A model generated the notes under the pieces. That model ran no database searches. It saw nothing but the letters and a program-made list of their open reading frames with translations, and was not told the DNA's origin. 20,609 nt of DNA, taken from the NCBI GenBank assembly GCA_015485035.1, contig WFUI01000226.1, forward strand, positions 1 through 20,609, in the 5' to 3' direction. Position 1 is the first letter of the stretch. Each line of letters starts with the position of its first letter. The DNA is from Mariprofundus sp. (GTDB lineage: Bacteria; Pseudomonadota; Zetaproteobacteria; Mariprofundales; Mariprofundaceae). A program made the position numbers and the translations under genes. Shown in pieces: positions 1-8,038 of the stretch.

Positions 1-113
1 AGTGCACGCGCCCTGCCCCACGGGCTGTCTGCTCCCACCACGCCATCACCTCGGCGTGCCAGTGCAGCTTCCATCGCATCAAAAGAACGGCGAAACGCCT
101 GACGATCAATCAT
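1..113 (-). CDS. serS: Probable seryl-tRNA synthetase, N-terminal fragment (runs off left edge)
   Basis: An open frame starts at an ATG whose bases overlap the gyrA stop by 8 nt and stays open to the window edge, giving 37 residues beginning [20 protein letters not shown]. The pattern of a short hydrophobic start, then R-x-x-x-x-F-D and a helix ending in A-L-A-R-R-G-D, resembles the beginning of bacterial seryl-tRNA synthetases (compare the family form L-R-N-N-F-D-x-V-K-x-x-L-x-x-R-G). That region is the first helix of the N-terminal coiled-coil arm that grips tRNA-Ser. A GAGG sits six bases before the ATG. The catalytic domain lies outside the window, so the identity rests only on this short stretch. 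That a coding frame exists here is more certain than the name. Confidence 0.5.
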   Translation of the reverse strand, partial: MIDRQAFRRSFDAMEAALARRGDGVVGADSPWGRARA

Positions 114-2589
114 CAACGGCCTCGCTGTCGGCATCCGCACTATCTTCCAGCGCATCATCTTCCTGTTTTTCCGCTACCCGCACGGCGCCGATGACCCGTT
201 CGTTGTCTGCCACCCCGAACAGTTTCACACCCTGAGTATTACGGCCAATCACCGACACGTCATCCATCTTGATGCGCACCAGACGCCCGGTATCGGTCAT
301 CATCATCACCTGATCTTTATCGAGCACCAGCAGCGCACCGATCATGGCACCGTTGCGTCCGCCGGTCTTGAGCGTGAATACGCCCTGGCCGCCGCGTTTC
401 TGCACATTATATTCAGATACCGATGTGCGTTTGCCAAAACCGTTCTCTGACACAGCCAGCAAGGTGGCCCGGTCAGAAACCAGCGTCATCGAAATCAGCC
501 GTTCACCTTTAGCCATGCGCATGCCGGTGACGCCACGCGTGCTGCGCCCCATCGGGCGGACATCCGATTCAGAAAAACGAATCGCCTTACCATTGCTGGC
601 GCACAGCATGATATCCTGATCGCCATTGGATACGACTACGCCAATCAGACCATCATCATCGTCAATCTTGATAGCGATAATGCCATTGGCACGAATATTC
701 TGATATTCAGTTAACTTGGTCTTCTTGATCACACCATTCTTCGTTGCCATAACGATATAATGACCTTCATCAAATTCGCGAATCGCCAGCGTGGCAGAAA
801 TCTTTTCACCTTTTTCGACCGGCAACAGATTCACCAGCGCCTTGCCGCGCGCTGCACGTCCGGCCTGCGGCACTTCATACACTTTCTTGCGGAATACACG
901 GCCACGATCCGAGAAGAACAGCAGATAATCATGCGTCGATGCCACCATCAACTGAGTCACGAAATCTTCTTCCTTGGTGGTCATGGCTGTCTTGCCCTTG
1001 CCGCCGCGGCGCTGGGCGCGGTAGAGCGAAGTCGCGTTGCGTTTGATATAACCTTCGCTGGAAATGGTCACCACCATATCCTCTTCGGTAATCAGGTCTT
1101 CGACCGACAGTTCCGCCGTTTCATCCATAATTTCGGAACGTCGAGGATCAGCATATTTATCACGAACGGCTTCCAGTTCTTCCACAATCACGCCCATGAG
1201 CAGTTTTTCGTCAGCCAGAATCGCTTTCAGGTGGGAGATTAATTTCTGGATTTCGTCGAACTCAGCCTGAATCTTGCCACGCTCGAGCCCGGTCAAACGA
1301 TGCAGACGCATATCGAGAATAGCCTGCGACTGCTTATCCGATAATCCGAAGCGATCCATCAAGCCGGCTTTTGCTTCAGCCGGAGTCTGGCTGGCACGGA
1401 TCAGCTTGATGACTTCATCAATATTATCCAGCGCAATCAATAACCCTTCGAGGATATGAGCGCGTGCTTCAGCCTTGGCCAGATCGAACAGGCAGCGGCG
1501 CGTCACGACCTGACGCCGGTGGTCGAGGAAATGCAACAACAGCTCACGTACGCCACACAGCTTGGGCTGACCGTCCACCAGCGCCAGCATATTACAGCCG
1601 AAATTACACTGTAGCTGGGTATGCTTATACAGGTTGTTGAGTATCACTTCGGGGATTTCGTTCTTCTTCAGTTCGATGGCGATGCGCATGCCGTCACGAT
1701 CGGATTCGTCACGCAGATCGGAAATACCTTCAAGCTTTTTATCGCGCACCATATGGGCGATATTTTCGATCAGATTGGCTTTATTCACCTGATACGGCAG
1801 TTCGGTAATGATCAGCGATTCGCGCTTGGTGCGCGGGTGAATTTCCACCATCGCCCTGGCTCGCATGGTGACCGAACCTCGACCACTGATGAATGCCTGC
1901 TGCATACCCTTGCGACCATAAATAAAGCCACCGGTAGGAAAATCGGGGCCGGGCATAATCTGCATTAACTCATCATCATCAATATCGGGGTTGCCAACCA
2001 ACGCGATACAGGCATTGATGGCTTCGCCCAGATTATGCGGCGGAATATTGGTAGCCATACCCACGGCAATACCCTGCGACCCATTGACCAGCAGGTTGGG
2101 GTATTTGGCCGGTAGCACTTTTGGTTCTTTCAGCGATTCATCATAGTTGGGGGCGAAATCAACAGTATTTTTATCAATATCGGCCAGCAATTCAGCCGCT
2201 ACCCTGCTCATGCGCGCTTCTGTGTACCGCATGGCTGCCGGCGAATCACCATCGACCGAACCGAAATTACCCTGCCCGTCAATCAACAGGTGGCGCATAC
2301 TCCACGGCTGCGCCATACGCACCATGGCATCATATACGGCGGTATCGCCATGTGGATGATATTTACCAATCACATCACCGACCACTCGAGCCGACTTCTT
2401 GAACGGTTTATCGTGCGTACAACCCAGATCCTGCATGGCATACAGAATGCGCCGATGCACCGGTTTCAGACCATCACGCGCATCAGGCAACGCACGCCCG
2501 ACGATCACGCTCATGGCATAATCAAGATATGAGCGTTTCATCTCATCTTCGATCAGAACGGGTACAGCAGGATTCAGTGTTTCTTCCAT
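106..2589 (-). CDS. gyrA: DNA gyrase subunit A
   Basis: This is the breakage-reunion subunit of DNA gyrase, the A2B2 type II topoisomerase that introduces negative supercoils using ATP. The protein has 827 residues. The N-terminal half carries the winged-helix CAP domain with catalytic Tyr122 in the motif [10 protein letters not shown], at the same number as in E. coli. The quinolone-determining segment reads HGDTAVYD, with Thr83 where E. coli has Ser83, and Asp87 kept. The C-terminal half is a beta-pinwheel containing the GyrA box QRRGGKG, which distinguishes GyrA from ParC. The tail is strongly acidic, as in many proteobacterial GyrAs. The ATG is preceded by AGAGG. Upstream lies tRNA-Arg, 36 nt away, and downstream a probable serS overlaps the stop. 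No break or frameshift is seen. Confidence 0.98.
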   Translation of the reverse strand: MEETLNPAVPVLIEDEMKRSYLDYAMSVIVGRALPDARDGLKPVHRRILYAMQDLGCTHDKPFKKSARVVGDVIGKYHPHGDTAVYDAMVRMAQPWSMRHLLIDGQGNFGSVDGDSPAAMRYTEARMSRVAAELLADIDKNTVDFAPNYDESLKEPKVLPAKYPNLLVNGSQGIAVGMATNIPPHNLGEAINACIALVGNPDIDDDELMQIMPGPDFPTGGFIYGRKGMQQAFISGRGSVTMRARAMVEIHPRTKRESLIITELPYQVNKANLIENIAHMVRDKKLEGISDLRDESDRDGMRIAIELKKNEIPEVILNNLYKHTQLQCNFGCNMLALVDGQPKLCGVRELLLHFLDHRRQVVTRRCLFDLAKAEARAHILEGLLIALDNIDEVIKLIRASQTPAEAKAGLMDRFGLSDKQSQAILDMRLHRLTGLERGKIQAEFDEIQKLISHLKAILADEKLLMGVIVEELEAVRDKYADPRRSEIMDETAELSVEDLITEEDMVVTISSEGYIKRNATSLYRAQRRGGKGKTAMTTKEEDFVTQLMVASTHDYLLFFSDRGRVFRKKVYEVPQAGRAARGKALVNLLPVEKGEKISATLAIREFDEGHYIVMATKNGVIKKTKLTEYQNIRANGIIAIKIDDDDGLIGVVVSNGDQDIMLCASNGKAIRFSESDVRPMGRSTRGVTGMRMAKGERLISMTLVSDRATLLAVSENGFGKRTSVSEYNVQKRGGQGVFTLKTGGRNGAMIGALLVLDKDQVMMMTDTGRLVRIKMDDVSVIGRNTQGVKLFGVADNERVIGAVRVAEKQEDDALEDSADADSEAVDD

Positions 2590-2625
2590 GGTTTAACCTC
2601 TGTTGGTGATACAATATTATTCAAC

Positions 2626-2702
2626 TGGTGCCCTCGACACGATTCGAACGTGTGGCCTGCCGCTTAGGAGGCGGCCGCTCTATCCAGCTGAGCTACGAGG
2701 GC
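2626..2702 (-). tRNA. tRNA-Arg (anticodon CCT)
   Basis: The minus strand folds as a complete 77-nt tRNA. The seven-base acceptor strands GCCCTCG and CGAGGGC are fully complementary, followed by discriminator A and an encoded CCA (2628-2626). The T-arm contains GTTCGAATC. The anticodon stem GCCGC/GCGGC encloses the loop CTCCTAA, giving anticodon CCT (plus-strand 2666-2668), which reads AGG arginine codons. It lies between apt and gyrA on the same strand, only 36 nt before the gyrA start codon. Confidence 0.97.
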
Positions 2703-2816
2703 TAACGGGGCTCAGACTTCATCACTCCCGTAGTATGAAACAGCTTTCGAACCATAGCGTTTTCAAAGCCGGTCTGCACGATGAATTACGCAAAAAAGTT
2801 TAACGGGAAAATCATC

Positions 2817-3344
2817 TTATTCATAACACAACAGACTATGAACATTGACATCAGCCAGTGCTTCTTTCCCATTCAGAAATGACAGCTCGATTACAAACAG
2901 ACAGGCATCGACTTCTGCCCCCAGCTTCCGCACCAGCTGAACCGTTGCAGCAGCTGTACCACCGGTAGCCAGCAGATCATCCACCACGACAACCTTGTGG
3001 CCGGCTGATAAAGCATCACGATGTATTTCCAGACGATCCATGCCATATTCCAGTTCATATTCAACGCTGTGAACATTGGCTGGAAGTTTGCCGGGTTTTC
3101 GCACAGTAACCAGGCCCAGGCCCAGCTGCTGGGCCAGAGCTGCACCAAAAATAAATCCTCTCGACTCAATGCCGACGATAGCGTCCACATCACTCCCGAC
3201 ATGGCATGCAAGTTCAGATACGACAGCGGAAAATGCCTCGCCATTGGCCAGTAGCGGTGTGATGTCTTTGAACACAATTCCGGGTTTGGGAAAGTCAGGC
3301 ACATCGCGAATGCAGTCCTGCCACCAATTCAGTGTGTCTATCAT
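2817..3344 (-). CDS. apt: Adenine phosphoribosyltransferase
   Basis: This cytoplasmic purine-salvage enzyme converts adenine and PRPP to AMP and pyrophosphate. Its 175 residues are the normal length for bacterial APRT. The N-terminus contains the family pattern D-F-P-K-P-G-I-x-F-K-D-I-T-P-L (about residues 17-31). The type I phosphoribosyltransferase signature VVVVDDLLATGGTAAA binds PRPP, and IESRGFIFGAALA is also typical. The ATG overlaps the rpoS stop by one base (TGATG), with GAGG ten bases upstream, so translation is probably coupled to rpoS. After its stop come about 115 bp without a gene, then tRNA-Arg. No terminator was found there. Confidence 0.96.
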   Translation of the reverse strand: MIDTLNWWQDCIRDVPDFPKPGIVFKDITPLLANGEAFSAVVSELACHVGSDVDAIVGIESRGFIFGAALAQQLGLGLVTVRKPGKLPANVHSVEYELEYGMDRLEIHRDALSAGHKVVVVDDLLATGGTAAATVQLVRKLGAEVDACLFVIELSFLNGKEALADVNVHSLLCYE

Positions 3345-4189
3345 CAGATAATTTCCTCAAAACTTATATTTTCGTGTTCAACCATGTTGCGCAACTTTTT
3401 CAGTGCCGTCATCTGAATTTGCCGGATACGTTCGCGTGTTACCCCCATGTGTTCGCCAATTTTCTCAAGCGTCCACGGGTCATGTACATCCCCCAAACCA
3501 TAACGTAAACGGACAACGTCACACTCCTTGGCTGTCAGTTTAGTCATCCACTTCCGAAGCAATTCATTGCGCTGATCATCACCCAGACTGTCGCCGGGGA
3601 TGCTGCCCTGCTCATCAGGGGTAACATCATACAAGGTAAAATCACCATCCGTGTGCAGAATCGCATCGGCGCTCTCTGTGCCAATTGATGTCATTAGCAA
3701 CGTATGTACCCGTGCAACCGGGATATCCATCGAGTTGGCGATTTCCTGTTCTGTCGGCTCCCGACCAAGTGAAACGCGCAACTGGGCCGTATGACTCAAC
3801 ACGGTATTGAATTCCTTGGCAACATGAACAGGCACGCGGATGGTACGGGACTGATTCATAATTGCCCGCTCCACGGATTGCCGGATCCACCATGTTGCAT
3901 ATGTGGAAAAACGGCAGCCATGAGCAATATCGAATTTTTCAACGGCGCGCATTAAACCCAGGTTTCCCTCTTCAATCAAATCACTCAACGCCAGTTTACG
4001 ACCCTGATAACGCCTGGCAATTTTTACAACCAGTCGAAGATTGCACTGAATCATATATTGGCGAGCTTTATCATCTCCCTGCGAAATTCGTTTAGACAGT
4101 TCGATCTCTTGTTCAGCAGTCAGCAAATCATAGCGTGAAATCTCACGCATATAAATCGCTATCGGCTCCATGCTGGAACGATTACTCAT
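3344..4189 (-). CDS. rpoS: RNA polymerase sigma factor RpoS-like (group 2 sigma-70)
   Basis: This is a primary-like alternative sigma factor, expected to direct RNA polymerase to stationary-phase and general-stress promoters. Of its 281 residues, about 10-36 are region 1.2 (IAIYMREISRYDLLTAEQE). Region 2 spans about 40-118, with NLRLVVKIARRY, DLIEEGNLGL and the region 2.4 helix YATWWIRQSVERAIMNQ. Region 3 covers about 120-165. Region 4.2 is a helix-turn-helix at about 238-268 (TLEKIGEHMGVTRERIRQIQ). It starts almost directly at region 1.2, so it is about 50 residues shorter at the N-terminus than the 330-residue E. coli RpoS. The name rests on homology plus the pcm-yqaA-nlpD-rpoS order. No strong Shine-Dalgarno is seen before the ATG. 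The stop overlaps the apt start by one base. Confidence 0.88.
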   Translation of the reverse strand: MSNRSSMEPIAIYMREISRYDLLTAEQEIELSKRISQGDDKARQYMIQCNLRLVVKIARRYQGRKLALSDLIEEGNLGLMRAVEKFDIAHGCRFSTYATWWIRQSVERAIMNQSRTIRVPVHVAKEFNTVLSHTAQLRVSLGREPTEQEIANSMDIPVARVHTLLMTSIGTESADAILHTDGDFTLYDVTPDEQGSIPGDSLGDDQRNELLRKWMTKLTAKECDVVRLRYGLGDVHDPWTLEKIGEHMGVTRERIRQIQMTALKKLRNMVEHENISFEEII

Positions 4190-4265
4190 CAGTATTTGCG
4201 ATCAAAATAACATCCTTCGCACAACCGGGAGAAATATTCAGGGCAATCATAGTTCAACTATCTTT

Positions 4266-5030
4266 TTAATGCGGCAAATAGGCAAGTGGATTTACCGGGG
4301 TACTGCCCTGCCTGACCTCAAAATGCAGATGTGGTCCGCTGGCCCTTCCTGTGTGACCCACCCTGCCAATCACATCACCTGCACGTACCTTTGTCCCTTT
4401 TCTTACCAACATTCGCTGGTTATGCCCATAGGCAGTAAACAGATTTTTTCCATGTCTGATGATGATCAGCTTGCCATATCCACTGAGGCGGGAATCCGCA
4501 TACACCACTTCACCTGAAGCCGCAGCATGCACCGGTGTGCCCTCCCTGGCGTTTATGTCAATGCCATCATGCATGCGACTGCCCCTGCGCCCGAATTTAC
4601 TGGTTACAGTCCCTTTGACAGGCCACAATAAACGGCCCGTATACCCTTTTGCTTTCGTCTTATGCGCCGATTTCGAAGCAATCCTCTTTTTATGCACCGT
4701 GCGGTGCTTCTTCGGAGGCGCTTTTGAAATACTTCTTATTTTGCCTGCAGTCGGATCATGGCTCAGTGGTGCCTGGCGATCAATATACAGGCGCTGTCCG
4801 ATATAGATTCGATAGGGATAGGAAATATGGTTCCGTCTGGCTATGAGACGATAGTTAATTCCGAATTTTTTGCCAATACTGTATAAAGTATCATTGGCTC
4901 TGACATAACGAATAACAGGTTTATGGCTGTGTGCGGTAGCGGATATTGAGTGGCGAGGCAGGCTGGTTGAGTAACAACCGGCAGTAGCCATCAGGATAAC
5001 GAGACAAAGTAACCGGCTGATCAGACCCAC
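4266..5030 (-). CDS. nlpD: NlpD-like lipoprotein: LysM plus M23 (LytM) peptidase
   Basis: This is an envelope protein of the NlpD type, acting on or at septal peptidoglycan. I chose the GTG at 5030, which overlaps the yqaA stop by 10 nt and has GGAGGG upstream. It gives 254 residues starting with a short signal peptide that ends at a lipobox-like MATAGC (Cys19; Thr at -3 is unusual). An ATG at 5081 would add 17 Cys/Arg-rich residues that do not suit a signal peptide. A LysM domain follows at about 40-84, then a Lys/Arg-rich linker and an M23 domain at about 130-254. All expected zinc-site residues are visible: HDGID (His154, Asp158), AYGH (His203) and HLHFE (His234, His236). E. coli NlpD lacks these ligands and only activates AmiC, so this copy may be catalytically active. 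The next gene, 76 bp downstream, is rpoS. Confidence 0.9.
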   Translation of the reverse strand: MGLISRLLCLVILMATAGCYSTSLPRHSISATAHSHKPVIRYVRANDTLYSIGKKFGINYRLIARRNHISYPYRIYIGQRLYIDRQAPLSHDPTAGKIRSISKAPPKKHRTVHKKRIASKSAHKTKAKGYTGRLLWPVKGTVTSKFGRRGSRMHDGIDINAREGTPVHAAASGEVVYADSRLSGYGKLIIIRHGKNLFTAYGHNQRMLVRKGTKVRAGDVIGRVGHTGRASGPHLHFEVRQGSTPVNPLAYLPH

Positions 5031-5632
5031 AACAGGACAAACCCTCCAATAACAGCCACAGCCACGACCACGGTCAACCATTCAAAATACTGCTCCACCC
5101 ATCCACGCAACCGCTTGCCGCCCCACCGCAATAATGCCGCTTCCAGGTAAAAGCGTGTGCCTCTGGAAACAAGCGCAGCAGCCAGAAAGGCAGGAAAAGA
5201 CAGGCCGAAAGCGCCGGCCGCTATGGTAAATACCTTGAAAGGAATGGGTGAAAAGCCGGCAATGAGTATCATGACTACGCCATACTCTACAAACCATTGT
5301 TGTACATGATGAAAGGTATCCATGGCATTATAAAATTCCATGACAGGCAGTGCAACAGCGGTAAACAGAAACATACCGATACCGTAACCAATCGCAGCAC
5401 CTACGACAGAACCGGCAGTGGATAATGCAGCAAATCGAAAAGCAGCATCCGGGCGACCAAGCGCCAGTGCGATCAGCAGGATGTCAGGTGGAATCGGAAA
5501 TACACTGGCTTCAATTACAGCGATGACGAAAAGGGCCCGGCCGGCATTCGGGTGATCTGCCCATGACAGTGTCCAGTGATATAACCTTCGTAACCAGAAT
5601 ACGGCTGAAGGTTGATTGCTTGAATCAGTGAT
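5021..5632 (-). CDS. yqaA: YqaA/DedA-like inner-membrane protein with a probable ATC start
   Basis: This is a VTT/DedA-superfamily membrane protein; relatives are implicated in lipid-carrier transport or envelope homeostasis, but the function here is not proven. The first ATG in frame (5374) gives only 117 residues and misses half the domain. The same frame continues upstream without a stop through LRRLYHWTL, then EASVFPIPPDILLIAL, the conserved first half. The second half has AGFSPIPFKVFTIAAG and LVSRGTRF. Between the in-frame TGA at 5638-5636 and the conserved region there is no ATG, GTG or TTG. An ATC at 5632-5630 lies a few bases after AAAGGGGTGA and gives 203 residues, close to the family length. 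It overlaps the pcm stop by 8 nt, and the gene ends inside the nlpD start. The gene is near certain; the start codon is inferred. Confidence 0.82.
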   Translation of the reverse strand: MTDSSNQPSAVFWLRRLYHWTLSWADHPNAGRALFVIAVIEASVFPIPPDILLIALALGRPDAAFRFAALSTAGSVVGAAIGYGIGMFLFTAVALPVMEFYNAMDTFHHVQQWFVEYGVVMILIAGFSPIPFKVFTIAAGAFGLSFPAFLAAALVSRGTRFYLEAALLRWGGKRLRGWVEQYFEWLTVVVAVAVIGGFVLLWV

Positions 5633-5645
5633 GGTTCACCCCTTT
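5625..5645 (-). promoter_or_regulatory. Shine-Dalgarno and non-canonical ATC start of yqaA, overlapping the pcm stop
   Basis: On the minus strand the order is AAAGGGGTGA (strong anti-16S complementarity), then ACC, then ATC ACT, then the pcm stop TGA at 5627-5625. Spacing from the GGGG core to ATC is about six bases, ideal for initiation. The 10-mer ACCATCACTG is identical to the one at the queE start. Confidence 0.55.
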
Positions 5646-6293
5646 CAGTAATGGGACAAATGTGCATGCATCAAAATACTCTTCCGTAATGATGTGCGCC
5701 TGCTTGCGACGACGAACCAGGCGATGCGTTCCACTTTTACCTTCAGGCAACAGCAATACACCTCCCGGTTTTAACTGCTGCAACCATAAATCAGAAGCAA
5801 AGCCTCCGGCAGTAACAATAATTGCATCAAAGGGTGCATATTCTTCCCAGCCTTCAAGCCCGTCACCGCATTTCAGCATAACGTTGGCATGGCGCGCCAT
5901 TCTCAGGTTTTGTCTTGCCCGTCGGTGCAATGCCTCAATACGTTCGATACTGTAAACCCTGCGGCAAAGCCGCGAGAGCACCGCCGTTTGGTAGCCGCAA
6001 CCCGTACCAATTTCCAGCACGCGTTCATTCCCTTTCAATTCAAGCAACTGGGTCATACGCGCAACCATATAAGGCTGGGAAATGGTCTGGCCGCAGCCAA
6101 TCGGCAAGGCGCAGTCCTGATAGGCCCGCGCAGCAAGAGCAGAATCAACGAATATGTGCCGGGGTACCGACAACATAGCTGCAAGTACCCGCTTATCATT
6201 AATGCCTCTGGCTATGAGCTGCTCATTAACCATGCGTTGACGTGGCCGGTCAAACGAAGGCTTCGTATGCTCAGGCATCAGATGATTATTCAC
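5625..6293 (-). CDS. pcm: Protein-L-isoaspartate O-methyltransferase
   Basis: This is a SAM-dependent repair enzyme that methylates isoaspartyl residues in aged proteins. The chosen start is GTG at 6293, with GGGGAG eight bases upstream, giving 222 residues; an ATG five codons later is possible. The conserved block [11 protein letters not shown] (about 68-78) is diagnostic of the family. Motif I is [17 protein letters not shown] (about 91-107), the SAM-binding glycine loop. Later motifs include [10 protein letters not shown] and [10 protein letters not shown]. It is the first gene of the pcm-yqaA-nlpD-rpoS unit. surE, which precedes pcm in E. coli, is not present here; tRNA-Pro and merR lie upstream instead. 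Its stop overlaps the inferred yqaA start. Confidence 0.96.
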   Translation of the reverse strand: MNNHLMPEHTKPSFDRPRQRMVNEQLIARGINDKRVLAAMLSVPRHIFVDSALAARAYQDCALPIGCGQTISQPYMVARMTQLLELKGNERVLEIGTGCGYQTAVLSRLCRRVYSIERIEALHRRARQNLRMARHANVMLKCGDGLEGWEEYAPFDAIIVTAGGFASDLWLQQLKPGGVLLLPEGKSGTHRLVRRRKQAHIITEEYFDACTFVPLLKGVNHH

Positions 6294-6389
6294 ACTTGGT
6301 GCTCCCCAAATCCGTATGAGCCTTCCCGTTGTTTGTATACGTGCACGCTGTCATACAGAAAAAGCCAAACGTTTATTTATTTTAGAAAA

Positions 6390-6467
<78 letters not shown>

Positions 6468-6550
6468 TTTCAATGGCGATGAAGCATACTTAAAATATCA
6501 GATAATGTAAGAGGTATGCAGGTTCGCTGATTCAGTCAGTTTTTTGGATA

Positions 6551-6922
6551 TTAATCCAGCAATGCAAGAATTTCATTTAATTCCTGCCTGACCTGTTGAA
6601 GAACAGTCTGACTGTCTTTCTTTTCCACAATGCTTTCCAGGTCACCGCTTAGCAAACGTTTCTTTGCCCCGCGAATTGTAAAGTTCAGATCGTACAGTAA
6701 ATGTTTAATCTGAAGAACAGCATACACATCATGATGGCGGTAAAAACGCCGGTTGCCACTTTTCTTAACCGGTTTGAGATGTCTGAATTCGCTTTCCCAG
6801 TAGCGAAGCACATGCGGCTCTACACCACATATATCGCTGACTTCACGAATAGAGAAAAACAGTTTTTCGGGAAGCTCCGGAATCTGTAATCCTGCTTTTT
6901 CCAAAGCCTGTTTCGGATTCAT
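6551..6922 (-). CDS. MerR-family transcriptional regulator (ihfA-linked type)
   Basis: A 123-residue DNA-binding protein of the MerR superfamily. The winged helix-turn-helix spans about residues 23-90: FSIREVSDICGVEPHVLRYW is the recognition region, followed by KKSGNRRFYRHHDVYAVLQI and the helix IRGAKKRLL. A short C-terminal helix (about 95-123) would form the dimer coiled coil. There is no Cys cluster or ligand-binding domain, so metal sensing is not supported. The ATG overlaps the ihfA stop as ATGA, with AGGA just upstream, indicating coupled expression. This small MerR protein is widely found between ihfA and a proline tRNA in proteobacteria, usually with unknown target genes; I cannot name a target. 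Confidence 0.93.
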   Translation of the reverse strand: MNPKQALEKAGLQIPELPEKLFFSIREVSDICGVEPHVLRYWESEFRHLKPVKKSGNRRFYRHHDVYAVLQIKHLLYDLNFTIRGAKKRLLSGDLESIVEKKDSQTVLQQVRQELNEILALLD

Positions 6923-7203
6923 TTATCTGTTCCTGCCAATTTCTTTTTCAACAAGGGACTTGCACGAAATGTTACAACTGAGCGCGGGGCGATTGTAATA
7001 TCCATACCTGTTTTGGGATTACGTCCTCGCCTCGCATGTTTCTGGCGAACAATAAAATGACCAAAGCCTGACAGTTTGACGTTTTCACCCTGCTCCAGTG
7101 AATGCCTGATAATATCGAGTGCAGACTGAATGATCTGAGCCGACTCTTTTTTAGTCAGACCGACACGCTCATGAACTATCTTTGCAATCTCAGCTTTGGT
7201 CAC
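6919..7203 (-). CDS. ihfA: Integration host factor subunit alpha
   Basis: This is the alpha subunit of IHF, the heterodimeric DNA-bending nucleoid protein of the HU/IHF family. It has 94 residues. The N-terminal helices (TKAEIAKIVHERVGLTKKES) lead to the beta-arm signature GFGHFIVRQKHARRGRNPKTG, containing the intercalating proline region, and then ITIAPRSVVTFRAS. The ARRGRNPKTG form and the downstream merR favour IhfA over HupB or IhfB. The start codon is GTG with AGGG a few bases upstream. A sigma-70-like promoter lies about 70 bp upstream (7272-7299). pheT, the usual upstream neighbour of ihfA, is replaced here by lolD. Confidence 0.93.
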   Translation of the reverse strand: MTKAEIAKIVHERVGLTKKESAQIIQSALDIIRHSLEQGENVKLSGFGHFIVRQKHARRGRNPKTGMDITIAPRSVVTFRASPLLKKKLAGTDK

Positions 7204-7271
7204 ATTTCCCTGCCCATTAAAATATGAATTAAAACAGTATATTAACTGATCCTGTTAAAAACAATCTATGA

Positions 7272-7299
7272 ATATTAGTAGAACTGACTAATCTGTCAA
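7272..7299 (-). promoter_or_regulatory. Putative sigma-70 promoter for ihfA-merR-tRNA-Pro
   Basis: On the minus strand a perfect -35 hexamer TTGACA (7299-7294) is followed after 16 bases by TAATAT (7277-7272) as -10. The surroundings are AT-rich. Transcription would begin near 7265, leaving a leader of about 60 nt before the GTG of ihfA. Confidence 0.55.
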
Positions 7300-7348
7300 A
7301 GCTTTTTTGAAATAAAAAATCAGCGGCCTAAATAAGCGAAAACCAGAA

Positions 7349-8038
7349 TCAGCCGGGATCAGAAAATAATTGCCCATCGTGTAAACGCAGAAGCCGGTCA
7401 CATGACCTGGCCAAAGATAAGCTGTGTGTGACCATTACAACCGCTGCGTTTTCTTCAATGCACAATTGCTGCAACAGCCCGAATACTTCCTGCGCGGTCT
7501 TTTCGTCGAGGTTGCCTGTAGGCTCGTCGGCCAGCAGCAATCTGGGCCTGGCAACCAGGGAGCGGGCCACAGCAACACGCTGTGCTTCTCCGCCAGACAG
7601 CTTGGCAGGTATATGCTCCGTACGCGCTTCAAGTTGTAAACGTGCAAGCAATTCGCGTCCACGCTGATTTGCATCTGCAGATGACATGCCCTGAACCAGC
7701 AGCGGTAAAACAACATTTTCCAGTGCGGTGAGTTCAGGAATCAGGTGATGAGCCTGATACACAAAGCCGATTTTTTTATTCCGAAGATGGGCCTGGCGGT
7801 TGGAAGCAAGGCCGTGAATCATTTCACCATCCAGTAAAATTTTGCCGGAATCCGGCTGCTCCAGCGTGCCCAGTATTTGCAGCATGGTAGATTTCCCCGA
7901 ACCGGATTCGCCAACAATAGCTAAAAACTCACCCTCATTGAGTTCAAACTCCACCCCCCTTAAAATATGCAATTCTCCGGATGGTGCGGTGAATTGTTTG
8001 TGTAAATCAGACACGGTAAGCAGTGGTGATTTATTCAT
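7349..8038 (-). CDS. lolD: Lipoprotein-releasing ABC transporter ATP-binding protein
   Basis: This is the ATPase of the Lol transporter that extracts outer-membrane lipoproteins from the inner membrane and passes them to LolA. The chosen ATG at 8038 overlaps the lolC stop by 8 nt and has GAGG upstream, giving 229 residues; an ATG at 8074 lies inside lolC and adds an unlikely Cys/Arg-rich leader. Visible motifs are Walker A GESGSGKST, Q-loop region VYQAHHLIPELTALENV, signature LSGGEAQRVAVARSL, Walker B LLLADEPTGNLD and the switch histidine MVTHS. The segment between Walker A and the signature is close to the LolD-specific sequence that contacts the membrane subunits. It is the last gene of the ndk-to-lolD run. 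Confidence 0.95.
   Translation of the reverse strand: MNKSPLLTVSDLHKQFTAPSGELHILRGVEFELNEGEFLAIVGESGSGKSTMLQILGTLEQPDSGKILLDGEMIHGLASNRQAHLRNKKIGFVYQAHHLIPELTALENVVLPLLVQGMSSADANQRGRELLARLQLEARTEHIPAKLSGGEAQRVAVARSLVARPRLLLADEPTGNLDEKTAQEVFGLLQQLCIEENAAVVMVTHSLSLARSCDRLLRLHDGQLFSDPG

Noticed and set aside
2..2532. Several long plus-strand open frames across gyrA.
   Set aside because: They lie antisense to an intact, motif-complete gyrA and show no protein-family features.
5625..5640. A programmed +1 frameshift at the pcm stop, like that of prfB.
   Set aside because: The Shine-Dalgarno-like element is too far from the TGA and the codon before the stop is CAC, not a slippery CTT; ATC initiation explains it better, although frameshifting is not excluded.
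6484..6519. Inverted repeat GCATAC...GTATGC between merR and tRNA-Pro.
   Set aside because: Only six strict base pairs with a 24-base loop and no T-run; it could assist tRNA processing but the evidence is too weak.
7300..7320. TTTTTT...AAAAAA inverted repeat after lolD as a terminator.
   Set aside because: The stem is entirely A-T with no GC core, so it would not be a stable terminator.
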